This document shows positions 19,072 to 27,962 of a DNA stretch of 64,000 bases, in pieces (the first letter of the stretch is position 1; each line of letters starts with the position of its first letter). The position numbers were made by a program, and so were the translations under genes. Under the pieces are notes generated by a model. It searched no databases. It was given only the letters and a program-made list of their open reading frames with translations, and was not told the DNA's origin. This stretch comes from Streptomyces sp. AC558_RSS880 (GTDB lineage: Bacteria; Actinomycetota; Actinomycetes; Streptomycetales; Streptomycetaceae), in NCBI RefSeq assembly GCF_019049255.1, contig NZ_JAGMUJ010000013.1:81506-145505 (forward strand), given 5' to 3'.

Positions 19072-19113
19072 TGGGGGTCCCCCCGCTCGAGCGGAGCCGA
19101 GAGTGGGGGAAGG
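19072..19113 (+). repeat. Dispersed palindromic repeat, copy 1
   Basis: About 42 bp starting TGGGGGTCC, with a central CGCTCGAGCGGAGCCGAG and ending GTGGGGGAAGG. Its ends can pair, and a CTCGAG palindrome lies in the centre. The same element recurs at 19121-19161 and, inverted, at 25188-25230. It resembles a small repeat family I know from Streptomyces genomes. Confidence 0.8.
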
Positions 19114-19120
19114 TGGGCGA

Positions 19121-19161
19121 TGGGGGTCCTCCCGCTCGAGCGGAGCCGGGAGTGGGGGAGG
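19121..19161 (+). repeat. Dispersed palindromic repeat, copy 2
   Basis: Second copy, same orientation, 7 bp after copy 1, with a few substitutions (TCCTCCCGCTCGAGCGGAG core). Two adjacent copies suggest local duplication. Confidence 0.8.
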
Positions 19162-19271
19162 CGCCCCGCAAACGCCGGGCGGCGTGCCCCACCCCCGCCC
19201 CGCACCGATTCCGGGGCGCCGGGGCCGGGGCCCCGGCCCAGCCGCGACACGCGAGGCGCCACAAAGCCGCC

Positions 19272-19688
<417 letters not shown>

Positions 19689-20101
19689 CACTGCCTCCAT
19701 GAAGCGACTACATCCATCCGTACCGACAAGTACCGCACACATCCGTCGTGCCGTACACATCGCTCGGGCACCCCGGCCCGAACCGGCCGGAGAAGTGAAC
19801 GAACGTTATCTCCAGCATCCCGCAACCGGCAGTTTCACGGTGCACAGCGAGGGGCAAATCACACGGAGGGACACGTTCACCGCGCAGCGTTCCCGGGCTC
19901 CGGGCCCCGCACACCGCGTGCCCGTGCACCACTCGGGCAACGGTGGGAACATGCGCACAAGGGATCCGCACCGAGGCCGCCGCACCGCCGCGCCCCCTCC
20001 ACGCATCGCACGCGCGCACCGTCGACCGCTCTCGTAGCGATTTCCCATGAGGGCACACGGAGGACAGGGCTGTCCTTCCGCGTGCCGACAGGAGGTCGGC
20101 C
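19689..20101. other. Intergenic region, divergent promoters
   Basis: 413 bp between the divergent icmB-like and lipase genes. Apart from a small GGACAGGGCTGTCC hairpin near 20063 and the lipase ribosome binding site, no element or reading frame is supported. Confidence 0.5.
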
Positions 20102-20968
20102 ATGAAGGTCACCGAGGCAGCTCTTCCCTTCCTGCCGCTCTGTCGGCGTCTTCTGCCGACCCGATTGGCGGATCTCTCCCTGGCCCTGCTGAAGGCGACC
20201 GCCCTGGAGCTGGCGATCCTGGCGGGCCACCTCCTGCTCTATCCCGCCGGCATCGTCCAGGAGCGCCGGGGTGCGAGCCCCGCGCTGCCCACCCCGGGCG
20301 GCGCCGCGCAGCTGCCGGCGGAGGCCAAGCCCCCGGTGGTGCTGCTGCACGGCTTCATCGACAACCGGTCGGTCTTCGTCCTGCTGCGCCGCAGCCTCGC
20401 CCAGCACGGCAGGCAGCAGATCGAGTCGCTCAACTACTCGCCGCTGACCTGCGACATCCGCATCGCGGCCGAACTGCTCGGCCGACACATAGAGCAGGTG
20501 TGCGAACGCACGGGCAGCCGGCGGGTCGACGTGGTCGGGCACAGCCTCGGCGGGCTCATCGCGCGGTACTACGTGCAGCGCCTGGGCGGTGACGCCCGCG
20601 TGCGGACGCTCGTCACGCTCGGCACCCCGCACTCCGGCACCCGCGTCGCGCCGCTGGCCAACGCGCACCCCATCGTGCGCCAGATGCGCCCCGGCTCGCC
20701 GGTGCTCGAGGAGCTCACTCAGCCCGCACCGGGCTGTCGTACGCACTTCGTCGCCTTCTGGAGCGACCTCGACCACATCATGGACCCGCTGGAGTCGGCG
20801 TGCATCGAGCACCCCGACCTGACGACGATGAACGTACGGGTGAGCGGCGTGGGCCATCTCGCCCTGCCCGTGCACCCCGCCGTGGCGACCCGCATACGGC
20901 AGGCCCTGGACACGGCGCTTCCCGGGGAGCCGTCCACCGGCCGCCCGGAAGGCCTGACCGTGGCCTGA
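20102..20968 (+). CDS. Lipase/esterase of alpha/beta-hydrolase fold
   Basis: 288 residues. A hydrophobic N-terminal segment (LALLKATALELAILAGHLLL) may be a signal anchor. The hydrolase core shows the oxyanion region PPVVLLHGFIDNRSVF and the nucleophile elbow GHSLGG (serine). A LVTLGTPHSGTRVA stretch typical of triacylglycerol lipases of the LipA/class 2 type follows, with a late GVGHLALP holding the probable catalytic His. The Asp is probably in FWSDLDHIMDP. The ATG at 20102 follows AGGAGGT at ideal spacing. Likely acts on lipid esters at or outside the membrane; true substrate unknown. Confidence 0.9.
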   Translation: MKVTEAALPFLPLCRRLLPTRLADLSLALLKATALELAILAGHLLLYPAGIVQERRGASPALPTPGGAAQLPAEAKPPVVLLHGFIDNRSVFVLLRRSLAQHGRQQIESLNYSPLTCDIRIAAELLGRHIEQVCERTGSRRVDVVGHSLGGLIARYYVQRLGGDARVRTLVTLGTPHSGTRVAPLANAHPIVRQMRPGSPVLEELTQPAPGCRTHFVAFWSDLDHIMDPLESACIEHPDLTTMNVRVSGVGHLALPVHPAVATRIRQALDTALPGEPSTGRPEGLTVA

Positions 20969-21310
20969 CAGCCGGCCGGGCCCGGCCACCCCGCCGCGCG
21001 GAGGTGACGCGCGGCAGTGACGCGACACGCCCGGCACCGGCGCCGCGAGACAGCCGGGACCGCGCGCCCCTCGCCCACAATCCGAACAACGACGGTCCGG
21101 AACGGCCCACTTACCGCCGCCGACCCCTCCACCACTTCGAACAAACCTCGAACAAAAAGCCAAGACCGCGCCCGTCGTCCGCCAAAAGACGACCGATTGC
21201 CCGTTTCCTGCGCGCGCGAAACCTGCGGAAGATTGTCGTGCCCGCGTACCGCCGGGTACAGTCGCCGCACTGCTCTGGCAGCCCCTGTTGTCGAGGCGAA
21301 AGAGAAGTTG
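20969..21310. other. Intergenic region upstream of M23 peptidase
   Basis: 342 bp. Contains a direct repeat (TCGAACAAA twice, around 21136-21156) and a promoter-like pair at 21233-21262. No gene is supported. Confidence 0.5.
21233..21262 (+). promoter_or_regulatory. Candidate promoter of M23 peptidase gene
   Basis: TTGTCG, an 18-bp spacer, then TACAGT resembles a housekeeping promoter. The inferred transcription start lies about 40 bp before the GTG start. Confidence 0.4.
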
Positions 21311-22831
21311 GTGAACGACCGTCACCCGTCGGGGACCATGGACCCGACTCCGGCTTCCGATGCCGCCTCGGCGCCCTACGCGTCGTACGGCACCCAGGAG
21401 GCCCAGTACGGCGACCTCACCACGTACGGCGAGTACGACGCCACCGGTTTTGCCGCCACCCACTTCGGGACCGGCGGCCACACCACCGGAACCTTCGCCG
21501 CCGACCCCCTCTTCGGCGACCTCCCCGGCGGCGGCCACGACACGGGCGCGTACGAGACCGGGCACTGGCCCGCGGGCGGTCACGACACCGGGCAGTACGA
21601 CACGTACGCGGCCCCGTACCCGTCCGCGTACGACACCGGCGGCTACGACGCGACCGCCTGGGGCACCGGCCATCACCCGATGACGGTGATCCCGCCGCAG
21701 GCCACCCCGCTGGAGACCAGCGGGCAGTGGGACGCCGGTGAGTGGCTCCAGCCCGATCAGGCCGGGAACCCCGCCGACCGGACCCAGCAGTGGGACTGGG
21801 GCACGCAGACCTTCGACAGCGGTGTCCACGACGCCACCCAGTGGAACTCCGACGGCGGCGACACCACCGCCCCGGAGTCCGCGTCCGATTCCCCTGAACC
21901 GCAGGCCGAGTCCTACGAGCACCAGGCCGAGCCCTACGAGCCGCAGGCCGAGTCGTTCGGCCAGGAGCCCTACGAGGCTCCCGCCGCCGACGAGCCGGCC
22001 GACACCGGTGAACTGCCCGCGGTGCACCTGCTCGAGGAGCAGGAGGAGACCGTTCCCGCCCCGGCGCCGCGCGCGGCCTCGCGCTCCGGGTCCCGTTCCC
22101 GCCGCCGTACGCCCGCCAAGCGCTCCGCGCTGCTGACGGTGGCCGTGCCCTCGGCGTGCGTGATGGGCGTCGCCGGCATCGCCGCGGCCTCGGTCGGCGA
22201 TCTGACCGACGACGGCGGCCAGGAGACGGCCACGACCGCGGCGGACGTCCAGCCGGTGAAACCGTCCGCCGCCAACATCAAGCTGGACACCCAGCTGGAG
22301 AGCCTCGCCGCCGGCGCCGACGACTTCGCCGACCGGGCCAGCCGCACCCAGGAGCGCATCGACCTCAAGGCGCAGCAGGCGGCCGAGCGCAGGGCGGCCG
22401 CGGAAGAGGCGGCCCGCAAGGAACGGCTGCGCCCGAAGTTCGCGCTCCCTGTCGTGCAGCACGGACTCAGCGCCTACTACGGCCAGTCCGGCATCAACTG
22501 GATGTCCGTCCACTCCGGCATCGACTTCCCCGTCTCGTACGGCGCGAAGGTCATGGCCGCGACCGACGGCACGGTGCGCACGCAGTACAACTCCGCCTAC
22601 GGCAACATGATGATCGTGACCGCGATGGACGGCACGGAGACGTGGTACTGCCACCTCTCCAGCTACCAGGTCGCCTCCGGTACGACCGTGAAGGCCGGCG
22701 ACACGATCGCGTTCTCCGGGAACTCCGGCAACTCGACCGGCCCGCATCTGCACTTCGAGGTGCGCCCCGGCGGCGGCTCGGCGATCGACCCGCTCGCCTG
22801 GTTCCGCAGCCACGGCCTCGACCCGTCGTAA
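21311..22831 (+). CDS. M23-family peptidoglycan endopeptidase, membrane-anchored
   Basis: 506 residues. The first 250 are an acidic, Tyr/Gly/Thr-rich disordered region, with repeats such as EPQAESYEHQAEPYEPQAE. One membrane segment follows near 275 (LLTVAVPSACVMGVAGIAAA), then a short coiled coil. The C-terminal LytM/M23 domain has zinc ligands in HSGIDF (His401, Asp405) and HLHFEV (His481 region), plus YCHLSS. This places the catalytic domain outside the cell, where it would cleave peptidoglycan cross-bridges. The GTG at 21311 follows AAGAGAAG. The layout (long cytoplasmic tail, then TM, then M23) is common in Streptomyces cell-wall enzymes. Confidence 0.92.
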   Translation: MNDRHPSGTMDPTPASDAASAPYASYGTQEAQYGDLTTYGEYDATGFAATHFGTGGHTTGTFAADPLFGDLPGGGHDTGAYETGHWPAGGHDTGQYDTYAAPYPSAYDTGGYDATAWGTGHHPMTVIPPQATPLETSGQWDAGEWLQPDQAGNPADRTQQWDWGTQTFDSGVHDATQWNSDGGDTTAPESASDSPEPQAESYEHQAEPYEPQAESFGQEPYEAPAADEPADTGELPAVHLLEEQEETVPAPAPRAASRSGSRSRRRTPAKRSALLTVAVPSACVMGVAGIAAASVGDLTDDGGQETATTAADVQPVKPSAANIKLDTQLESLAAGADDFADRASRTQERIDLKAQQAAERRAAAEEAARKERLRPKFALPVVQHGLSAYYGQSGINWMSVHSGIDFPVSYGAKVMAATDGTVRTQYNSAYGNMMIVTAMDGTETWYCHLSSYQVASGTTVKAGDTIAFSGNSGNSTGPHLHFEVRPGGGSAIDPLAWFRSHGLDPS

Positions 22832-22865
22832 GGGCCGTCCCCCCGACGGGTCGCGGCCCGCGCCG

Positions 22866-25382
22866 CTACAGCTTCTCCACCGGCGCGTACCGCAGCAGCA
22901 GCCGCTTGGGCTTGGTGTCCCCGAAGTCGATCGTCGCCTCCGTGTTCGCGCCCGTGCCCTTCACCGCGACCACGGTGCCGAGGCCGAACTGGTCGTGCGT
23001 GACCCGGTCCCCGACCGCCAGTGACACCACGGACTTCTCCTCCGTCCGCCGGGTGGCGAAACCGGAGGCGCCCGACGCCGACGAGCGGGAACGGGACGAC
23101 GACAGCGAGGCCGCCACTCCCGACGCCGGACCGGACGACACGGGCGAACTCGCCCCCGTCCGCTTCCACTCCAGGTGGGCGGCCGGGATCTCCTCCAGGA
23201 AGCGCGAGGGCGGGTTGTACGACGGCTGGCCCCACGCGCTGCGCAGCGTCGACCGGGTCAGGTACAACCGCTCCCGCGCGCGCGTGATGCCGACGTACGC
23301 CAGCCGCCGCTCCTCCTCCAGCTCCTTGGTCTGGCCCAGGGCGCGCATGTGCGGGAAGACGCCGTCCTCCATGCCGGTGAGGAAGACGACCGGGAACTCC
23401 AGGCCCTTGGCGGTGTGCAGGGTCATCAGGGTGATGACGCCGGAGCCGTCCTCGTCCTCGTCGGGGATCTGGTCGGAGTCGGCGACCAGGGCGACCTGTT
23501 CCAGGAAGTCGGACAGCGCGACCGACTCGCCCTCGCCGCGCTCCTGCTCGAACTCCAGGGCGACGGCCGCGAGTTCCTGGAGGTTCTCGATCCGGGTCTC
23601 GTCCTGCGGGTCGGTGGACGCCTGCAACTCGGCGAGGTAGCCGGTGCGTTCCAGGATCGCCTCCAGGACCGTCGCCGGGCCCGCCCCGGACTCGACGACC
23701 GTACGGAGGTCCTCCATCAGCGTGTTGAACCGCTTCACCGCGTTCGACGACCGCGCGGCCATGCCGTACGCCTCGTCGACGCGCTTCAGCGCCTGCGGGA
23801 AGCTGATCCTCTCGCGCTGGGCGAGGGCGTCGATCATGGCCTCCGCGCGGTCGCCGATGCCCCGCTTGGGCACGTTGAGGATGCGGCGCAGCGGCACCGA
23901 GTCCTCGGGGTTGGCGAGCACCCGCAGATAGGCCAGGACGTCCCGGACCTCCTTGCGCTCGTAGAAGCGGACGCCGCCGACGACCTTGTAGGGCAGGCCG
24001 ACGCGGATGAAGATCTCCTCGAAGACGCGGGACTGGGCGTTGGTCCGGTAGAAGACGGCGACGTCGCCCGCCTTCGCCTCGCCCGCGTCGGTGAGGCGGT
24101 CTATCTCGTCGGCGACGAACTGGGCCTCGTCGTGCTCGGTGTCCGCGACGTACCCGGTGATCCGCGCGCCCGCGCCGGCGTTGGTCCACAGGTTCTTGGG
24201 ACGGCGGGACTCGTTGCGCTCGATGACGGCGTTGGCCGCGCTCAGGATGGTCTGCGTGGAGCGGTAGTTCTGCTCCAGCAGGATCGTCGTCGCGTCCGGG
24301 TAGTCCTCCTCGAACTGGAGGATGTTGCGGATCGTCGCGCCGCGGAAGGCGTAGATCGACTGGTCGGCGTCACCCACCACGCACAGCTCGGCGGGCGGGA
24401 CCTCGGCCCCGGCCGGGGCGTCGGCGGGGTGCTCGGAGGTGCCGACGAGCTCACGCACCAGGGCGTACTGGGCGTGGTTGGTGTCCTGGTACTCGTCGAC
24501 CATGACGTGCCGGAAGCGGCGGCGGTAGTGCTCGGCGACGTCCGGGAAGGCGCGGAGCAGATTGACCGTCGTCATGATCAGGTCGTCGAAGTCAAGGGCG
24601 TTGGCTTCCCGCAGCCGCGACTGGTAGAGGGCATACGCCTGCGCGAGGGTCTTCTCGAAACCGTCGGCGGCCCGGGCGGCGAAGTCCTCCTCGTCGATCA
24701 GCTCGTTCTTCAGGTTGCTGATCTTGGCGCTGAAGGACTTCGGCGGGAAGCGCTTGGGGTCGAGGTCCAGGTCGCGGCAGACCAGGGCCATCAGACGCTT
24801 GGAGTCGGCGGCGTCGTAGATCGAGAACGACGAGGTGAAGCCGAGCCTCTTGCTCTCGCGGCGCAGGATGCGCACGCACGCGCTGTGGAACGTCATGACC
24901 CACATGGCGCCCGCGCGCGGGCCGACGAGCTGCTCGACGCGCTCCTTCATCTCGCCCGCGGCCTTGTTGGTGAAGGTGATCGCGAGGATCTGGCCCGGGT
25001 GGACGTGCCGCTCGGCCAGCAGGTGGGCGATGCGGTGGGTGAGCACGCGGGTCTTGCCGGAGCCGGCACCGGCCACGATGAGCAGCGGGGAGCCGGAGTG
25101 CACGACGGCGGCGCGCTGGTTGTCGTTCAGCCCTTCGAGGAGCGCGGCGGCGTCGATCACCGGGCGCGGGGCGCCGTCGCGGTAGTACCCTCCCCCACTC
25201 TCGGCTTCGCTCGAGCGGGGGGACCCCCATCGGTCCGGCGGCACGTCGAACTTCCCGCCGAACAGGTCGTCCGGGATCTGCTCCGGTACGTGCTCGTCCT
25301 CGGGCGGCGGCGGGGGCTCGTCCGCGGGGCCCTGCTGGGCCTGGAGGTCCGCCAGGAAGCTGTCGTCAAAGAGGCTGCTCAT
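22866..25382 (-). CDS. pcrA: ATP-dependent DNA helicase PcrA/UvrD
   Basis: Superfamily 1A 3'-5' helicase for DNA repair and replication-conflict resolution, 838 residues. Motifs in order: LNDNQRAAVVH (Q motif), Walker A GAGSGKT at 105-111, ITFTNKAAGEMKERV, MVDEYQDTNHAQ (motif II), VGDADQSIYAFRGA (motif III), LEQNYRST, VVFLTGMEDGVFPH and YVGITRARE. A C-terminal RNA-polymerase-binding Tudor-like region follows (VGDRVTHDQFGLGTVVAVKG). The acidic N-terminal extension holds residues encoded by an inserted copy of the dispersed repeat (about 51-66). The promoter matches the RecA-NDp/PafBC damage pattern, and the leader is only a few bases. Convergent with the M23 gene. Confidence 0.97.
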   Translation of the reverse strand: MSSLFDDSFLADLQAQQGPADEPPPPPEDEHVPEQIPDDLFGGKFDVPPDRWGSPRSSEAESGGGYYRDGAPRPVIDAAALLEGLNDNQRAAVVHSGSPLLIVAGAGSGKTRVLTHRIAHLLAERHVHPGQILAITFTNKAAGEMKERVEQLVGPRAGAMWVMTFHSACVRILRRESKRLGFTSSFSIYDAADSKRLMALVCRDLDLDPKRFPPKSFSAKISNLKNELIDEEDFAARAADGFEKTLAQAYALYQSRLREANALDFDDLIMTTVNLLRAFPDVAEHYRRRFRHVMVDEYQDTNHAQYALVRELVGTSEHPADAPAGAEVPPAELCVVGDADQSIYAFRGATIRNILQFEEDYPDATTILLEQNYRSTQTILSAANAVIERNESRRPKNLWTNAGAGARITGYVADTEHDEAQFVADEIDRLTDAGEAKAGDVAVFYRTNAQSRVFEEIFIRVGLPYKVVGGVRFYERKEVRDVLAYLRVLANPEDSVPLRRILNVPKRGIGDRAEAMIDALAQRERISFPQALKRVDEAYGMAARSSNAVKRFNTLMEDLRTVVESGAGPATVLEAILERTGYLAELQASTDPQDETRIENLQELAAVALEFEQERGEGESVALSDFLEQVALVADSDQIPDEDEDGSGVITLMTLHTAKGLEFPVVFLTGMEDGVFPHMRALGQTKELEEERRLAYVGITRARERLYLTRSTLRSAWGQPSYNPPSRFLEEIPAAHLEWKRTGASSPVSSGPASGVAASLSSSRSRSSASGASGFATRRTEEKSVVSLAVGDRVTHDQFGLGTVVAVKGTGANTEATIDFGDTKPKRLLLRYAPVEKL
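25188..25230 (-). repeat. Dispersed repeat copy inside pcrA
   Basis: Third copy of the repeat seen at 19072 and 19121, in opposite orientation to those and inside the pcrA coding region. It keeps the frame and encodes RWGSPRSSEAESGGG in the N-terminal linker before the helicase core. Confidence 0.85.
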
Positions 25383-25391
25383 CGCTCTCCG

Positions 25392-25414
25392 AGTCTAGGG
25401 CGCTCCACCGACAA
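25392..25414 (-). promoter_or_regulatory. RecA-NDp/PafBC-type promoter of pcrA
   Basis: On the minus strand: TTGTCGGTG, 8 bases (GAGCGCCC), then TAGACT, an exact fit to TTGTCRGTG-N8-TAnnnT. The -10 ends 9 bases before the pcrA ATG, leaving almost no leader. A DNA-repair helicase is an expected member of such a damage regulon. Confidence 0.75.
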
Positions 25415-25620
25415 CCCGGGGCCACCCCGGGAACATCCCCGGATTCCGGCGGCCGGCACAGGGCACGCACCCTCCAGAACCATCACCTCACCCTGCGTGA
25501 CCCCGCGCGTAAGGTCACGAAAATGTATCGGTCATATCGCCCATCAACCTTCACAGGGGCCACACCAGTTGGCTACGGTGCGGGCGGGCCGTACGACCCC
25601 CACCGGCGAACCTCGCCGGG

Positions 25621-25780
25621 CCGCGCGGCCTCCGCCGAGTCCGTCCCTGCCGATCGCGGCAGCCGGAGCCGGGGACCCACCGAGACCTTGGGGTGAATCG
25701 GCCCACTCCCTCGCGGAGCGGCCGTAGGGCAACCCTTCCGAAACACCCGCCCGAACCCGACAGCTAACCCGGTAGGCGGA
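25621..25780 (+). ncRNA. ydaO-yuaA c-di-AMP riboswitch
   Basis: The leader contains conserved blocks of the ydaO riboswitch in order: CCGCCGAGTCCGTCC, GCAGCCGGAGCCGGGGACCC, TTGGGGTGAATCGGC, GTAGGGCAACCCTTCCGA, CGAACCCGACAGCTAACCC and GGTAGGCGGA. It directly precedes the ribosome binding site of the NlpC/P60 gene. In Streptomyces this class binds c-di-AMP and lowers expression of cell-wall hydrolases. Boundaries are approximate. Confidence 0.92.
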
Positions 25781-25802
25781 GCACTGGAAGGAGTCGCCTC
25801 CC

Positions 25803-26978
25803 TTGGCGTCGCACCGCAAGTCGCGCATCCCCGGCACCCGCGTGGCGGGCATACGGACCCCGGCCCTCGCCACGGCCGCCCTGACCTCCGTGGCCCTGCT
25901 GTCCCAGACGGCGGGCGCCGCCCCCTCAGACGACGGCAGGCCGAGCCTGGAGGAGGTCGAGAAGAAGGTCGACGACCTCTACCGCCAGGCGGAGTCGGCG
26001 ACCGAGAAGTACAACGCGGCCAAGGAGAAGACCGCCAAGCAGCGCAAGCAGGTCGACACCCTCCTCGACGACGTGGCCGAGCGCACCCAGAAGCTCAACG
26101 AGGCGCGGGAGGAACTGGGCTCCTTCGCCGCCGCCCAGTACCGGACCGGCGCCGGTGTCCCCGACACCGCGACCTTCCTGCTCGCGGACACTCCGCAGGA
26201 CTTCTTCGACCGGTCCCAGCTGATGGACCGGATGACCGGCCGCCAGAAGGAAGCGGTCGACGACTACGTCACCCAGCAGTCCGAGACGATGAAGAAGCGC
26301 CAGGAGGCCACCGAGAGCCTCGAGACGCTCACCGAGTCCCAGGGCGACCTGAAGACGGCCAAGGCCACCGTCCAGAAGAAGCTCACCGACGCGCGCGAGC
26401 TGATGTCGAAGCTGACCGCCGAGGAGAAGGCGCGGCTCGCGGCGATCGAGAAGAAGAAGCAGGATGAGGCCGCCCGCAAGGCCGCCGAGCTCGCCCGGCA
26501 GCAGGCGGAGCGGCAGAAGGCCCAGGAGGAGGCCGCCGCCCAGCAGGACGGCGGTACCTCGGGCAGCACCTCCGGATCCTCCGGCTCGACCACCTCACCG
26601 TCGACGGACTCCTCGTACGCCACCAAGGCCGAGAAGGCCCTCGCCTTCGCCCGCGCGCAGATCGGCAAGCCGTACGTCTGGGGCGCCACCGGCCCCGGCT
26701 CCTACGACTGCTCCGGCCTCACCCAGGCCGCCTGGAAGGCCGCCGGCGTCACCCTCCCGCGCACCACCTACGACCAGGTCGACGCGGGCACGACGGTCCC
26801 CGTCTCCCAGGCCCAGCCGGGTGACCTGGTCTTCTTCTACGACGACGTCACCCACGTGGGCATCTACATCGGCAACGGGATGATGATCCACGCGCCGAAG
26901 CCCGGCACGTACGTCCGCGAGGAGTCGATCTACTACGACGGCGAGTCCTCGATCCACAGCGTGGTGCGCCCGGCCTGA
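25803..26978 (+). CDS. NlpC/P60 peptidoglycan endopeptidase (RipA-like)
   Basis: Secreted wall hydrolase, 391 residues. A signal peptide (about 1-39, ending QTAGAAPS) is followed by a long charged coiled coil (about 45-235) and a Gly/Ser/Thr linker. The C-terminal NlpC/P60 cysteine-peptidase domain has Cys303 in YDCSGLTQ, His351 in DVTHVGIYIG and His363 in MMIHAPK. It would cleave peptide stems of peptidoglycan. The TTG at 25803 follows GGAAGGAG. The c-di-AMP riboswitch immediately upstream indicates control by osmotic or wall stress signalling. This riboswitch and hydrolase pairing is well known in Streptomyces. Confidence 0.95.
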   Translation: MASHRKSRIPGTRVAGIRTPALATAALTSVALLSQTAGAAPSDDGRPSLEEVEKKVDDLYRQAESATEKYNAAKEKTAKQRKQVDTLLDDVAERTQKLNEAREELGSFAAAQYRTGAGVPDTATFLLADTPQDFFDRSQLMDRMTGRQKEAVDDYVTQQSETMKKRQEATESLETLTESQGDLKTAKATVQKKLTDARELMSKLTAEEKARLAAIEKKKQDEAARKAAELARQQAERQKAQEEAAAQQDGGTSGSTSGSSGSTTSPSTDSSYATKAEKALAFARAQIGKPYVWGATGPGSYDCSGLTQAAWKAAGVTLPRTTYDQVDAGTTVPVSQAQPGDLVFFYDDVTHVGIYIGNGMMIHAPKPGTYVREESIYYDGESSIHSVVRPA

Positions 26979-27023
26979 CCTGACCGAGGGCTGTGCCCGG
27001 CCTGACCTGCCCGGGGGCACGGA

Positions 27024-27052
27024 GCCCGGCGCTACGACACGCGGCGCCGGGC
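27024..27052. terminator. Bidirectional terminator
   Basis: A perfect 9-bp stem (GCCCGGCGC with GCGCCGGGC), loop of 11 bases, between the convergent NlpC/P60 gene and the small membrane protein gene. Confidence 0.65.
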
Positions 27053-27060
27053 GAAGGCCG

Positions 27061-27414
27061 TCAGGTCCACAGCACCGCGATGAAGACGTTCGTCACGGTC
27101 AGCAGGCCGACCAGGCCGAACAGGCCCTTGTCCACCTTCTCCTCGTCCCGCTTCACATAGACCAGGCCGAGGATCACGATCAGCAGGGCCAGCTTCACGC
27201 CGATCTTGATGTTGTCGACGGAGTAGTCCTGGGCCTGGTTGAGGCCGACCAGGACCACCCCGGTGACCAGCATCGTCAGCGCGCCGTGCAGCATCGCCGG
27301 GCTGAACCGGGCGGTGCCCGCGCCCATCGCCTTCATCTGGGTGAGGAAACCACCGAGGAGCGACGCGATGCCGATGATGTGCAGACCGACGAAGAGGTGG
27401 ATGAGTACGTCCAT
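27061..27414 (-). CDS. Small integral membrane protein
   Basis: 117 residues with four hydrophobic segments: LIHLFVGLHIIGIASLLGGF, AMLHGALTMLVTGVVLVGL, VKLALLIVILGLVYVK and FGLVGLLTVTNVFIAVLW. A histidine is placed in the first two. It resembles a conserved actinobacterial membrane family of unknown function. ATG start; the upstream ribosome binding site is weak. Single-gene unit, convergent with the NlpC/P60 gene. Confidence 0.85.
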   Translation of the reverse strand: MDVLIHLFVGLHIIGIASLLGGFLTQMKAMGAGTARFSPAMLHGALTMLVTGVVLVGLNQAQDYSVDNIKIGVKLALLIVILGLVYVKRDEEKVDKGLFGLVGLLTVTNVFIAVLWT

Positions 27415-27955
27415 GAGGCCGGAGCCTAGCCATAGCCGCCTCGTAGCACTCCGGCGCCCTCATCCGCCCCTCCTCCGGCACATCGGTCATCACCCCAAGT
27501 GAAGACGGCCAAACCGGAACGGGATCACGGCCACTCCCGGTCACGGGCAGTCCGCTCACGCCACTTCCGCACAACCCGTCGCCGGGGCCGCGCGGCCGGG
27601 CCTAGCGTCCTCCCCAGGTGACCGGATCTCCACCGCCGCCCGGTCCAGGGGCGGCAGCCGGACACCACCGCCGAGTAGGTCCGGCGGCGGACGCTCCCCC
27701 GTGCACCCGCCGCCGGACCGCCGGACGGCGGTCCGCTCCGCGCGGTCGTGGCCAAGGACGGGAGTCCAGGTGGCAGCGCACCGCGGGACCCGACAGCGCA
27801 CGGCGGGCGGCCCCCGGGAAGGACCGGCTCACCTCCGCACGGGACGCCCTGGGCGCGGCGGCGGCGCAGTACCGCGGCGGCGGCCCCGGTCCGCGTGGCC
27901 CCCTCCTCGACGAGATGCCCTTCGCGGGCGCCACGCGCGTGGTCTGAACGACCCC
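27415..27955. other. Region without a confident gene
   Basis: 541 bp between two minus-strand genes. A plus-strand reading frame, 27618-27947, has gene-like third positions only over its last 45 codons (about 27810-27947, ending FAGATRVV). That could be the tail of a decayed gene; I do not recognise it. Its stop codon lies in the hairpin at 27941-27962. Confidence 0.4.
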
Positions 27956-27962
27956 TCAGACC
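27941..27962. terminator. Hairpin at regulator gene end
   Basis: GGTCTGA pairs with TCAGACC (7 bp, 8-base loop), overlapping the last bases of the response regulator gene. Possible terminator. Confidence 0.4.

Larger units (their letters stand above)
18982..19271. other. Repeat-rich intergenic region
   Basis: 290 bp between the convergent DUF5691-like and B12-binding genes. It holds two copies of the dispersed repeat and a perfect 18-bp palindrome at 19222-19239 (GGGCCGGGG joined to CCCCGGCCC), which may serve as terminator. No gene is supported. Confidence 0.6.

Noticed and set aside
21134..21157. TCGAACAAA repeats as a LexA box
   Set aside because: They are direct, not inverted, repeats and lack the GTTCGA arm.
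21233..21262. TTGTCGTGC as another PafBC-type site
   Set aside because: It breaks the TTGTCRGTG core; the spacing fits an ordinary promoter better.
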